5,076 bases of DNA, taken from contig DTSG01000071.1 in NCBI GenBank assembly GCA_012965455.1, positions 1 to 5,076 on the forward strand, read 5' to 3'. The notes beneath the pieces are model-generated. The model did not search any database, was not told the DNA's origin, and saw only the letters and a program-made list of their open reading frames with translations. Source of the DNA: Planctomycetaceae bacterium (GTDB lineage: Bacteria > Planctomycetota > Planctomycetia > Pirellulales > Pirellulaceae). Each line of letters starts with the position of its first letter. The first letter of the stretch is position 1. Below, one piece after another: positions 1 to 5,076 of the stretch. Made by a program: the position numbers and the translations under genes.

Positions 1-207
1 ATAGCGAAAAACGATTAACAGCGGCTTTTTAGAGCGTAGCGCTTCTTCACGAGCATGCTTGAAATTATCATAAATCCAAGTGTCATCCGCGCTCACCTCC
101 TGCTTGTCCTGACGAACTGCTTTGTCGCGTTCCGACTGTACCTGAGCCTGTAAGGGTAGAGCACCAAGCAAGGTGCAAAAAAGTGTAACGGTAAACAGGT
201 ATTTCAT
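1..207 (-). CDS. Exported protein, N-terminal part only; probable thioredoxin-like domain
   Basis: This minus-strand frame starts at an ATG (bases 205-207) and stays open for 69 codons to the left edge, so the C-terminal part is missing. Residues 1-21 form a clear signal peptide: MKY, a hydrophobic core (LFTVTLFCTLLGALPL), and a likely signal peptidase I site after LQA. A charged stretch rich in K, D, E and Q follows (about 24-41). Residues 42-69 read DDTWIYDNFKHAREEALRSK and then KPLLIVFRY. The pattern W, amphipathic helix with A..eA, then KPLL+V-F is how thioredoxin-like domains of the Thioredoxin_7 type begin, just before the strand that leads to the CxxC site. That site would lie outside the window, so the fold is inferred and redox activity is unproven. 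Cys11 does not sit in a good lipobox. Only a weak GGA lies upstream of the start. It is divergent from the repeat protein at 519-1856 and has its own promoter region. Confidence 0.7.
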   Translation of the reverse strand, partial: MKYLFTVTLFCTLLGALPLQAQVQSERDKAVRQDKQEVSADDTWIYDNFKHAREEALRSKKPLLIVFRY

Positions 208-260
208 TCGTTAAATCCAGAGGCTATCAGCTATCTAAGTCACTCGTATCCTGAGCAGAT

Positions 261-266
261 ATTATA
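261..266 (-). promoter_or_regulatory. Possible -10 box for the minus-strand exported protein
   Basis: Read on the minus strand, these bases are TATAAT, a perfect match to the sigma-70 -10 consensus. The site lies about 54 bases upstream of the ATG at 207, which is a reasonable leader length. The -35 position at 16-18 bases spacing has only about two of six matches (around CGCAGG), so this is a half-promoter. It could be chance in an AT-rich stretch, or an extended or activator-dependent site. Confidence 0.25.
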
Positions 267-507
267 CTGTAAATCTATAACTGCCTGCGACGCGAGCGCC
301 CCATTGAGGCGATAAATAACGAATTTGAGCTTATAGGTTGCGCAGTAGCGGAGCAAGAAAAACCAGAATAACTCACAATATATTCTGAGGTTAAAGCACG
401 ATGCATAACACCGACGTAAATCAGAAGGTAAAATAAGATGTCCGATTCCAGTGTCGGATGGTGGAGTAGATATAAGACGTTAAGCTAATTGCATGATTTT
501 TTTAATT

Positions 508-511
508 GGAG
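508..511 (+). promoter_or_regulatory. Ribosome binding site that sets the start of the repeat protein
   Basis: GGAG lies seven bases before the ATG at 519, a near-ideal Shine-Dalgarno placement. The same frame is open further upstream to a TTG at 489, which would add ten residues (MHDFFNWRSK). That upstream start has no comparable ribosome site and would put an unusually long N-region before the signal peptide. The ATG at 519 is therefore preferred. Confidence 0.65.
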
Positions 512-518
512 ATCGAAG

Positions 519-1856
519 ATGGTGCCTTCCCAAGTAACAACACAACGTGTTTCGCTATGGTCAATGATGAGCTTATTTGCCGTCGTCCTATTTCTCGTGC
601 CAACAGCGTTTACGGTCGCTCAGGACTACGATGCCGTCATTAAACGGCTCAAGCAGGCCGTTGATGCGAAGGAAATCAGCCCAGAACAAGCAAAAAAGAT
701 GATCGCTACGCTGAAGATTTCTAGTGCCAAACAAGTACCAGCCGGAAAGCCAACTATAAAAAAAGTCGTGAGCAACACCAAGGTAAATTGGGACGCGATC
801 AAGAAACAAGTTGAGGGCGCTGTGAAAGCGGGGAAAATTACCCGTGAACAGGCTGACGCTAAGTACACGGCACTCAAGAAACAAACGGCTCAAAAGGCGC
901 CCGTCAAGAAGGTTGCCAGCAGCGCCAAGGTAAATTGGGACGCGATCAAGAAACAAGTTGAGGGCGCTGTGAAAGCGGGAAAATTAACCCGCGAGCAGGC
1001 TGACGCCAAGTACACAGCACTCAAAAAACAAACGGCTCAAAAGGCGCCCATCAAGAAGGACGCCAGCAACGCCAAGCTCGATTGGGACGCGATCCAGAAA
1101 AGAATCGAGGGCGCCGTCAAAGCGGGAACAATTACGCGGGAGCAGGCGGATGGCAGGTACGCGGCACTCAAGAAACAAACGGCTCAAAAGGCACCCCTCA
1201 AGAAGGTCGAAAGCAAGCCCAAACCTGCCGCTCCGGCGAAACCAGCGGTGAAGAAGGTTCCCAGCAACGCCAAAATCGATTGGGACGCGATCCAGAAAAG
1301 AATCGAGGGCGCCGTGAAAGCGGGACAAATTACGCGTGAGCAGGCGGATGCCAGATATCTTGATCTCAAGAATCAAAATCGCGCTAAACCTGACACCTCG
1401 TCTAAACCAGACGTCAAAAAAGACAACCAGCCTGATCCTAGAATCGCTTTCGAACAGGCAGCCAAGCAAATACGAGCGGCTGTTGAGGCTGGCAAAATCA
1501 CTGCGGAGCAAGGCCGCGCGCGACTAACGGCATACCGCAAGCACCTGGCCGAACGGCAATCGAGTGCCGCCCCCAAAGACGTTCGCGATGTACCACAAGA
1601 ACAGCGACGGATACAAGAAATTAAAATCCGCAATATAGACGGTGTCAAAAGCATTTACGTGACCGAGAATGATCGCAAGATAACGATTATGGATGATCCC
1701 GACGGAGGCATTAAAATTGAGATAACCGATTCTCAAGACGGAAAACCCGTCACGCGTACGTTTCAGGGAAAAAACATTGAGGAGCTGCAGAAGAAAAGTC
1801 CAGAGGCCCATAAACTTTACAAGAAGTATTCTCAGTATGCTCCTAGTACTAGGTGA
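519..1856 (+). CDS. Exported helical-repeat protein with C-terminal beta-rich module
   Basis: The 445-residue product is not a family I can name. Residues 1-34 are a signal peptide with an Arg10 N-region, a hydrophobic core (MSLFAVVLFLVPTAF) and probable cleavage after TVA, before Gln35. Six repeats follow, starting near residues 35, 88, 137, 186, 252 and 308. The consensus is D-W-D-A-I-x-x-x-I-E-x-A-V-K-A-G-x-I-T-x-E-Q-A-D-x-x-Y-x-x-L-K, predicted as two short helices around an 'AG-x-I-T' turn. This resembles the short SHOCT-like hairpin, but homology is not established. Linkers are rich in Lys, Ala, Pro and Gln (KKQTAQKAP-type), so the middle is strongly basic. Repeats 1 and 6 are divergent; 2 to 5 are close copies. 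Residues 365-445 form a different module of alternating beta-strand-like segments (IKIRNIDGVKSIYV, KITIMDDPDGGIKIEIT, TRTFQ) ending in a helix NIEELQKKSPEAHKLYKKY. I associate that ending with planctomycete exported proteins. The basic repeats might bind an anionic polymer at the surface, which is speculation. Confidence 0.85.
   Translation: MVPSQVTTQRVSLWSMMSLFAVVLFLVPTAFTVAQDYDAVIKRLKQAVDAKEISPEQAKKMIATLKISSAKQVPAGKPTIKKVVSNTKVNWDAIKKQVEGAVKAGKITREQADAKYTALKKQTAQKAPVKKVASSAKVNWDAIKKQVEGAVKAGKLTREQADAKYTALKKQTAQKAPIKKDASNAKLDWDAIQKRIEGAVKAGTITREQADGRYAALKKQTAQKAPLKKVESKPKPAAPAKPAVKKVPSNAKIDWDAIQKRIEGAVKAGQITREQADARYLDLKNQNRAKPDTSSKPDVKKDNQPDPRIAFEQAAKQIRAAVEAGKITAEQGRARLTAYRKHLAERQSSAAPKDVRDVPQEQRRIQEIKIRNIDGVKSIYVTENDRKITIMDDPDGGIKIEITDSQDGKPVTRTFQGKNIEELQKKSPEAHKLYKKYSQYAPSTR
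780..1370 (+). repeat. Tandem in-frame DNA repeats, 147-base period
   Basis: Four coding repeats begin at 780, 927, 1074 and 1272. The first two spacings are exactly 147 bases (49 codons). The third is 198 bases because 17 extra codons (1221-1271), partly copying the linker, are inserted. Copies at 780 and 927 share their first 53 bases exactly and differ at about 12 of 147 positions. Copies at 1074 and 1272 resemble each other most closely over their first 85 or so bases and share the 'Q-K-R-I-E-G' variant. The pattern suggests recent duplication in two rounds, with likely unequal recombination between copies. Frame is kept throughout. Confidence 0.92.
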
Positions 1857-1896
1857 CTAGGAAAGAAGGTATTGACGTACCTCTGGCTCGACCGGT

Positions 1897-1922
1897 GGAC
1901 TTCGCGGACGTAAGCGGAGTCT
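1897..1922 (+). other. Stem-loop after the repeat protein gene
   Basis: Arms GGACTTCGC (1897-1905) and GCGGAGTCT (1914-1922) can form nine pairs, two of them G-T, around an eight-base loop. It begins 40 bases after the TGA stop at 1854-1856. No T-run follows, so it is not a classical intrinsic terminator. It could stabilise the 3' end of the message or be part of a longer structured trailer. Confidence 0.35.
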
Positions 1923-1961
1923 CTACGAGGGCGGTACCCGTGATCCCTTGACCCTCAGTTG

Positions 1962-1990
1962 GCCGTCCCTCTCCACGGCAGCCCGTTTTT
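1962..1990 (+). terminator. Possible weak intrinsic terminator after the repeat protein
   Basis: Arms GCCGT (1962-1966) and ACGGC (1975-1979) form a perfect five-pair stem with an eight-base loop. A run of five T (1986-1990) begins six bases after the stem. The short stem and the gap before the T-run make it weak by usual rules. Its placement between the repeat protein and the first sulfatase fits a transcription boundary there. Confidence 0.3.
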
Positions 1991-1994
1991 CGAT

Positions 1995-2000
1995 TAAAAT
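1995..2000 (+). promoter_or_regulatory. Possible -10 box for the sulfatase pair
   Basis: TAAAAT matches five of six -10 consensus positions and lies in the only AT-rich patch of an otherwise GC-rich spacer, 53 bases before the first sulfatase ATG. No matching -35 hexamer is seen at 16-18 bases; the good TTGACC at 1948-1953 is too far away. It is tentative and rests mainly on position. Confidence 0.2.
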
Positions 2001-2053
2001 AGACACCAGCACTACTTTCCAGACCTCCAACCCCTCCCCCCGAAACGCATTCT

Positions 2054-3541
2054 ATGAAATATCTGTCACTTTTTGCCGCCCTCCTTGTTTTCACAAGTAT
2101 CACCACGGCCGCCACCAACAAGTCACTCAAAGGAAGTCGTCCCAACATCATCTTAGTGATGACCGACGATCAGGGGCTTGGGGATCTCTCCTGTATGGGG
2201 AATCAGGTCCTCCGCACACCCAATCTAGATAAATTCCACGCAATCGCGACTCGTTTCACCGATTTTCACGTCAGCCCAACCTGCGCTCCGACCCGCAGCG
2301 CTATCATGAGCGGACGCCATGAATTTCGAAACGGAGTGACACATACGATCCTCGAACGGGATCGCATGGCACTTTCTACAACAACCTTACCTCAGCTGCT
2401 GCATGCGGCCGGCTACGAAACAGGCATCTTTGGCAAGTGGCATCTCGGTGACGAAGAACCATATCAACCTACGAGCCGCGGTTTCAGCGAAGTCCTGATA
2501 CATGGTGCCGGCGGGATCGGCCAGAACTACCCAGGAAGTCAGGCCGATTTTGCGCCGAATGCCAATAAAGACACCCGATATTTCGATACGGTCGTTCGCC
2601 ATAACAACACGGTCGTTCAGACCAAGGGATTCTGCACAGACGTTTTCTTTGAATCAGCGCTTGGCTGGATCAAGCAGCAGCGTGATGCCAAACAGCCCCA
2701 TTTCGCCTATATCAGCACCAATGCCCCGCATGGTCCGATGATTGCTCCTAGTATATATAAAAAACGATTCGCCGATTTGGGCTGGGCCGATCGGACTCAG
2801 GGTCGATATGGCATGATTGAAAACATCGATGACAACTTCGGACAACTCATGAGAAAACTGGATGAGTGGAATGCCTGGGACGATACGCTGGTTATTTTCA
2901 TGACGGACAATGGTCAGGCTGGTTCCAGCGGCACATTAAACGGCAAGAAGACTCCAATGTACACCGCTGGTTTTAAAACCGGTAAAGGCTCTCCTTACGA
3001 GGGCGGCACCCATGTCCCTGCTTTTTGGCGTTGGAAAGGTGTCCTCGGTGAAGGCGTCGACATTCCCGCATTGACAGCCCATATAGATTTATTTGATACC
3101 TTGTGTGAGCTCGCCGGAGCCAAGATCCCGAATGACATACAGACGCGTGATGGCCGTAGTATGGTGCCTCTGCTGGAGAACCCCGAAGCAAAATGGCAGG
3201 ACCGCCAGCTGTTCATTCATCAGGGCCGCTGGCCCACCGGACAGGATCCGAACGAGTCCAAGTTTAAGAATTGCGCTGTCAGAACCACCCGCTGGCGGTT
3301 TGTCAATAATTCGCTGCTATATGACATTTCCGCGGATCCCTACGAAACGACCAATGTCGCGGATCAGCATCCGCAGGTTCTTGCCAAACTGCGTAAGGAA
3401 TATGACCTGTGGTGGGATGCAACCGTGCCATTGTTGGTTAATGAAGATGTTGAATTTCTCGACTACAAGCCGCTGCATCGGATGTACGACGCGCAGCTTA
3501 AAAAAGGCGGCATACCTCAATGGACTCCGCTTAAGTTCTAA
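2054..3541 (+). CDS. Exported sulfatase (arylsulfatase A-like, formylglycine-dependent)
   Basis: This complete 495-residue enzyme should hydrolyse sulfate esters outside the cytoplasm. Residues 1-19/20 are a signal peptide (MKYLSLFAALLVFTSITTA). The sulfatase core follows with every expected active-site element: metal ligands Asp38-Asp39 in MTDDQG, the formylglycine motif C77-A-P-T-R81 followed by SAIMSG, K128 and H130 in FGKWHLG, H226 in APHGP, D285-N286 in MTDNG, and K311 in KGSPYEGG. In 'EGGTHVP' a His stands where Arg is more usual. The C-terminal subdomain has the typical LLYDISADPYETTNVA segment near residue 421. Cys77 needs conversion to formylglycine by a maturase not encoded here. 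Substrate cannot be told from sequence; sulfated polysaccharides are the usual targets of such planctomycete enzymes. The start has no clear ribosome site, but it gives a proper signal peptide. A second sulfatase follows after 32 bases, so an operon is likely. Confidence 0.95.
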   Translation: MKYLSLFAALLVFTSITTAATNKSLKGSRPNIILVMTDDQGLGDLSCMGNQVLRTPNLDKFHAIATRFTDFHVSPTCAPTRSAIMSGRHEFRNGVTHTILERDRMALSTTTLPQLLHAAGYETGIFGKWHLGDEEPYQPTSRGFSEVLIHGAGGIGQNYPGSQADFAPNANKDTRYFDTVVRHNNTVVQTKGFCTDVFFESALGWIKQQRDAKQPHFAYISTNAPHGPMIAPSIYKKRFADLGWADRTQGRYGMIENIDDNFGQLMRKLDEWNAWDDTLVIFMTDNGQAGSSGTLNGKKTPMYTAGFKTGKGSPYEGGTHVPAFWRWKGVLGEGVDIPALTAHIDLFDTLCELAGAKIPNDIQTRDGRSMVPLLENPEAKWQDRQLFIHQGRWPTGQDPNESKFKNCAVRTTRWRFVNNSLLYDISADPYETTNVADQHPQVLAKLRKEYDLWWDATVPLLVNEDVEFLDYKPLHRMYDAQLKKGGIPQWTPLKF

Positions 3542-3573
3542 CGCCGACTCGACGAGGATAGAAAAATACTGCC

Positions 3574-5076
3574 ATGCGTTTTCTTAAGGCAATTCAAATT
3601 CTGACGGTTGGTCTGTTGCTGGTGCAGTCAGCCCGCGCGGAATCCACGCCGCCGAACATTGTAATTTTTCTCGCCGATGACATGGGTGCCGGAGACACCA
3701 GTGCCTATCAAGACTGGGCCGGCAATTCCGATCAACAGCAGTTACATACACCGGCCATGGAAGAACTGGCTCGTCGGGGGATTCGGTTCACATCAGCTCA
3801 CGCGCCCCACAGTCGCTGTACTACCACACGCTATGCCCTCTTAACCGGTCGATATTGCTGGCGGACATCCCTGAAGCACTGGGTGCTATTCGGTAATCAC
3901 GGAGATCCACTGATCACACGCCAACGCATTACCCTCCCTGAATTCCTGCAGGACGCGGGATATGTCACCGGAATGGTCGGGAAATGGCATTTAGGACTGA
4001 CATATCGTCGCGCCGACGGCAGCTTGGCCCAAGGGTTTGATGATGCGGATCTTCGCCAACCACTGGCGGATGCTCCCATCGACCATGGATTTGATTTTTT
4101 CTATGGAATCTCACGCAGCCACGGAACGTCAGGTCCCGGCGGTTTGAAACGACTCAACACTCCGCAGCAGTCCACAGGACCAGGATGGATCAAGGGGCGT
4201 CAGGTGGTGGGGGCAACCGCTGCCGGAAAGCAACTGGTAGCCGGATCCTATAACTACTGGGAAGTGGGTAACGTGGTTGATCGGGAAGCCCATGCATTCC
4301 TCGCTCGGGCCGTCGCTGGAGACAAACCGTTCTTTTTGTATTTTGCTTCCCCAGCAAATCACGGACCCTATACTCCTTCAAAAACTATCAGCGGAATTCC
4401 AATCGCTGGAGTCAGTCGGTATAAAAACGGCACGCCCACGGAAAGCAACCGACAGGACTTTGTTTATCAAAACGATGTGCATGTATCCAGACTGCTACAT
4501 TACCTGAAAACGACCTCAGACCCACGCCGACCGAAATACTCTCTGATTGACAATACGCTTTTTATTTTCACCAGCGACAATGGTGCGGAAAAAAACAACA
4601 AGCAATTCACCGGTCCACTTCGCAGCAATAAGGGCTCCACCTACGAAGGCGGACATCGGGTTCCGTTCATTGCTAGTTGGCCTGCAGGCAGGGTGGGCGA
4701 TGGTGACGCTACCACACCAGGCAAAACTCAATCGACGCTGCTCGGCTTGAACGATCTTTATGCCACGCTGGCTGAAATACTTGAAAAACCTCTTCCACCG
4801 GTAAGCGGTGTCGGTCGGGGTGCGGAAGATAGCATTAGCCAGTTATCCGCTCTTAAAGGGGACGCGACTTTCCAACGATCAGCCGCGCTGTTTCCCAATG
4901 ACCATCAACAGGCAAGCAAAAAGTTGTCGGATGAACGGGCATGGGTCGCTGTCCGTAGTAACACCACCCCACTGGCTGGGCAGTGGAAATTATTTCTGGA
5001 TCACTTGGAAATTTTCATTGTGTCTTATTATCAAAATGTAACAATAATACAGATAAAAGGTGATATTATTATCAAA
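3574..5076 (+). CDS. Second exported sulfatase, 3' end not in window; variant active-site motif
   Basis: The frame begins at ATG 3574 and stays open for 501 codons to the last base with no stop, so the gene is incomplete here. Residues 1-22 are a signal peptide (MRFLKAIQILTVGLLLVQSARA, cleaved before Glu23). Sulfatase landmarks are Asp35-Asp36 in LADDMG, C82-T-T-T-R86 followed by YALLTGRY, K137 and H139 in GKWHLG, DHGFDFFYGI, H263 in ANHGPYTPS, D335-N336 in TSDNGA, and K353 in NKGSTYEGGHRVPF. The third motif position is Thr84, whereas the family almost always has Pro (CTPTRYALLTGRY is usual). All other catalytic residues are kept, so it may still be matured and active. Residues 434-476 (AWVAVRSNTTPLAGQWKLFLD) match the usual C-terminal strand, but 477-501 do not look like a sulfatase. 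A GAGGA at 3554-3558 is rather far from the ATG. It is probably co-transcribed with the sulfatase ending at 3541 and divergent enough from it to have another substrate. Confidence 0.9.
   Translation, partial: MRFLKAIQILTVGLLLVQSARAESTPPNIVIFLADDMGAGDTSAYQDWAGNSDQQQLHTPAMEELARRGIRFTSAHAPHSRCTTTRYALLTGRYCWRTSLKHWVLFGNHGDPLITRQRITLPEFLQDAGYVTGMVGKWHLGLTYRRADGSLAQGFDDADLRQPLADAPIDHGFDFFYGISRSHGTSGPGGLKRLNTPQQSTGPGWIKGRQVVGATAAGKQLVAGSYNYWEVGNVVDREAHAFLARAVAGDKPFFLYFASPANHGPYTPSKTISGIPIAGVSRYKNGTPTESNRQDFVYQNDVHVSRLLHYLKTTSDPRRPKYSLIDNTLFIFTSDNGAEKNNKQFTGPLRSNKGSTYEGGHRVPFIASWPAGRVGDGDATTPGKTQSTLLGLNDLYATLAEILEKPLPPVSGVGRGAEDSISQLSALKGDATFQRSAALFPNDHQQASKKLSDERAWVAVRSNTTPLAGQWKLFLDHLEIFIVSYYQNVTIIQIKGDIIIK
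5003..5076. other. AT-rich tail with abrupt composition change
   Basis: From about 5005 to the end only 15 of 72 bases are G or C, against roughly half in the preceding gene. The sulfatase frame continues through it but encodes an Ile/Tyr/Asn-rich stretch (LEIFIVSYYQNVTIIQIKG) instead of the expected L-Y-D/N-L...DP...E..N segment. It contains an 11-base exact direct repeat, TTATTATCAAA, at 5025-5035 and 5066-5076; the second copy is exactly the end of the sequence. A mis-assembled or low-quality contig end, or the edge of a foreign insertion, would explain this. Confidence 0.6.
5025..5076 (+). repeat. Short direct repeat at the window end
   Basis: TTATTATCAAA occurs at 5025-5035 and again at 5066-5076, 41 bases apart start to start. 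The second copy overlaps a small inverted repeat, TGATA (5061-5065) and TATCA (5070-5074). In sequence this AT-rich chance is a real explanation, but a sequence that ends exactly in a repeat is also what a broken assembly path leaves. Confidence 0.4.

Larger units (their letters stand above)
208..518. other. Divergent intergenic region
   Basis: This 311-base region separates the minus-strand exported protein from the plus-strand repeat protein, so it should carry promoters for both. No long open frame is credible here. Visible elements are a TATAAT hexamer on the minus strand (261-266), a small imperfect hairpin at 439-460 (arms TGTCCGA and TCGGATG, 8-base loop, two G-T pairs), a 16-codon open frame at 438-488 that overlaps it, and a GGAG ribosome site at 508-511. 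A TATAAG at 471-476 could be a -10 box for the plus-strand gene, but no convincing -35 partner is found. No operator-like repeat or riboswitch is recognised. Confidence 0.6.

Noticed and set aside
489..518. Upstream TTG start that would lengthen the repeat protein by ten residues
   Set aside because: The ATG at 519 has GGAG at ideal spacing and gives a normal signal peptide; the TTG has neither.
1082..1339. Plus-strand open frame in another phase within the repeats
   Set aside because: Low-complexity product repeating with the 147-base period; a frame shadow of the real repeats.
780..1370. CRISPR-like array
   Set aside because: Repeat units are 147 bases, diverge gradually, contain no unique spacers and are coding in one continuous frame.
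984..1511. Long minus-strand open frame opposite the repeat gene (and similar ones at 588-956 and 1524-1811)
   Set aside because: It mirrors the tandem repeats and codon bias of the plus-strand gene, has no signal or recognisable domain, and overlaps a well-supported gene completely.
1849..2151. Open frames on both strands (minus 1849-2151, plus 1948-2232) across the spacer before the first sulfatase
   Set aside because: Both overlap the sulfatase signal peptide region, have no ribosome site or domain, and the spacer carries hairpins typical of non-coding sequence.
3093..3587. Alternative-frame plus-strand frame within the first sulfatase, running into the second
   Set aside because: Arg/Pro/Ser-rich product of the wrong phase; the sulfatase frame carries all conserved motifs through this region.
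4808..5041. Plus-strand frame overlapping the end of the second sulfatase, as a sign of a frameshift
   Set aside because: The sulfatase frame is continuous and its AWVAVRSN...GQWKLFLD segment fits the family, so no frameshift is needed before about 5003.

Overview
The window looks like a piece of a planctomycete chromosome, or less likely of a related Verrucomicrobia or Lentisphaerae bacterium. Four things point this way: two different secreted sulfatases in tandem, a secreted protein built from helical repeats ending in a 'PEAhkLYkky'-type module that I associate with planctomycete exported proteins, weak or absent Shine-Dalgarno sites before most genes, and a base composition near 50% GC by eye. 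No RNA gene, CRISPR array, transposase or complete mobile element is visible. The lineage call is inference, since no search could be run.

Layout. Positions 1-207 hold, on the minus strand, the first 69 codons of an exported protein that resembles the start of a thioredoxin-like domain; it runs off the left edge. Positions 208-518 are a divergent intergenic region with a possible -10 box for the minus-strand gene and a small hairpin. Positions 519-1856 encode a 445-residue exported, lysine-rich protein with six helical-hairpin repeats and a C-terminal beta-rich module; four of the repeats are close copies at the DNA level. Positions 1857-2053 are non-coding and contain two hairpins, one followed by a T-run. 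Positions 2054-3541 encode a complete exported sulfatase with a canonical C-A-P-T-R active site. After a 32-base gap, a second sulfatase starts at 3574 and stays open to the last base.

The two sulfatases are very probably co-transcribed and act outside the cytoplasm on sulfated substrates, most plausibly sulfated polysaccharides, although neither substrate can be read from the sequence. Both need conversion of the active-site cysteine to formylglycine by a maturation enzyme that is not encoded here. The repeat protein may belong to the same exported programme, but no functional link is proven.

The points most worth a second look are the recently amplified repeat array with its C-terminal module, the non-canonical C-T-T-T-R active site of the second sulfatase, and the abrupt fall to about 20% GC in the last 75 bases, where the sulfatase frame stays open but no longer resembles a sulfatase.
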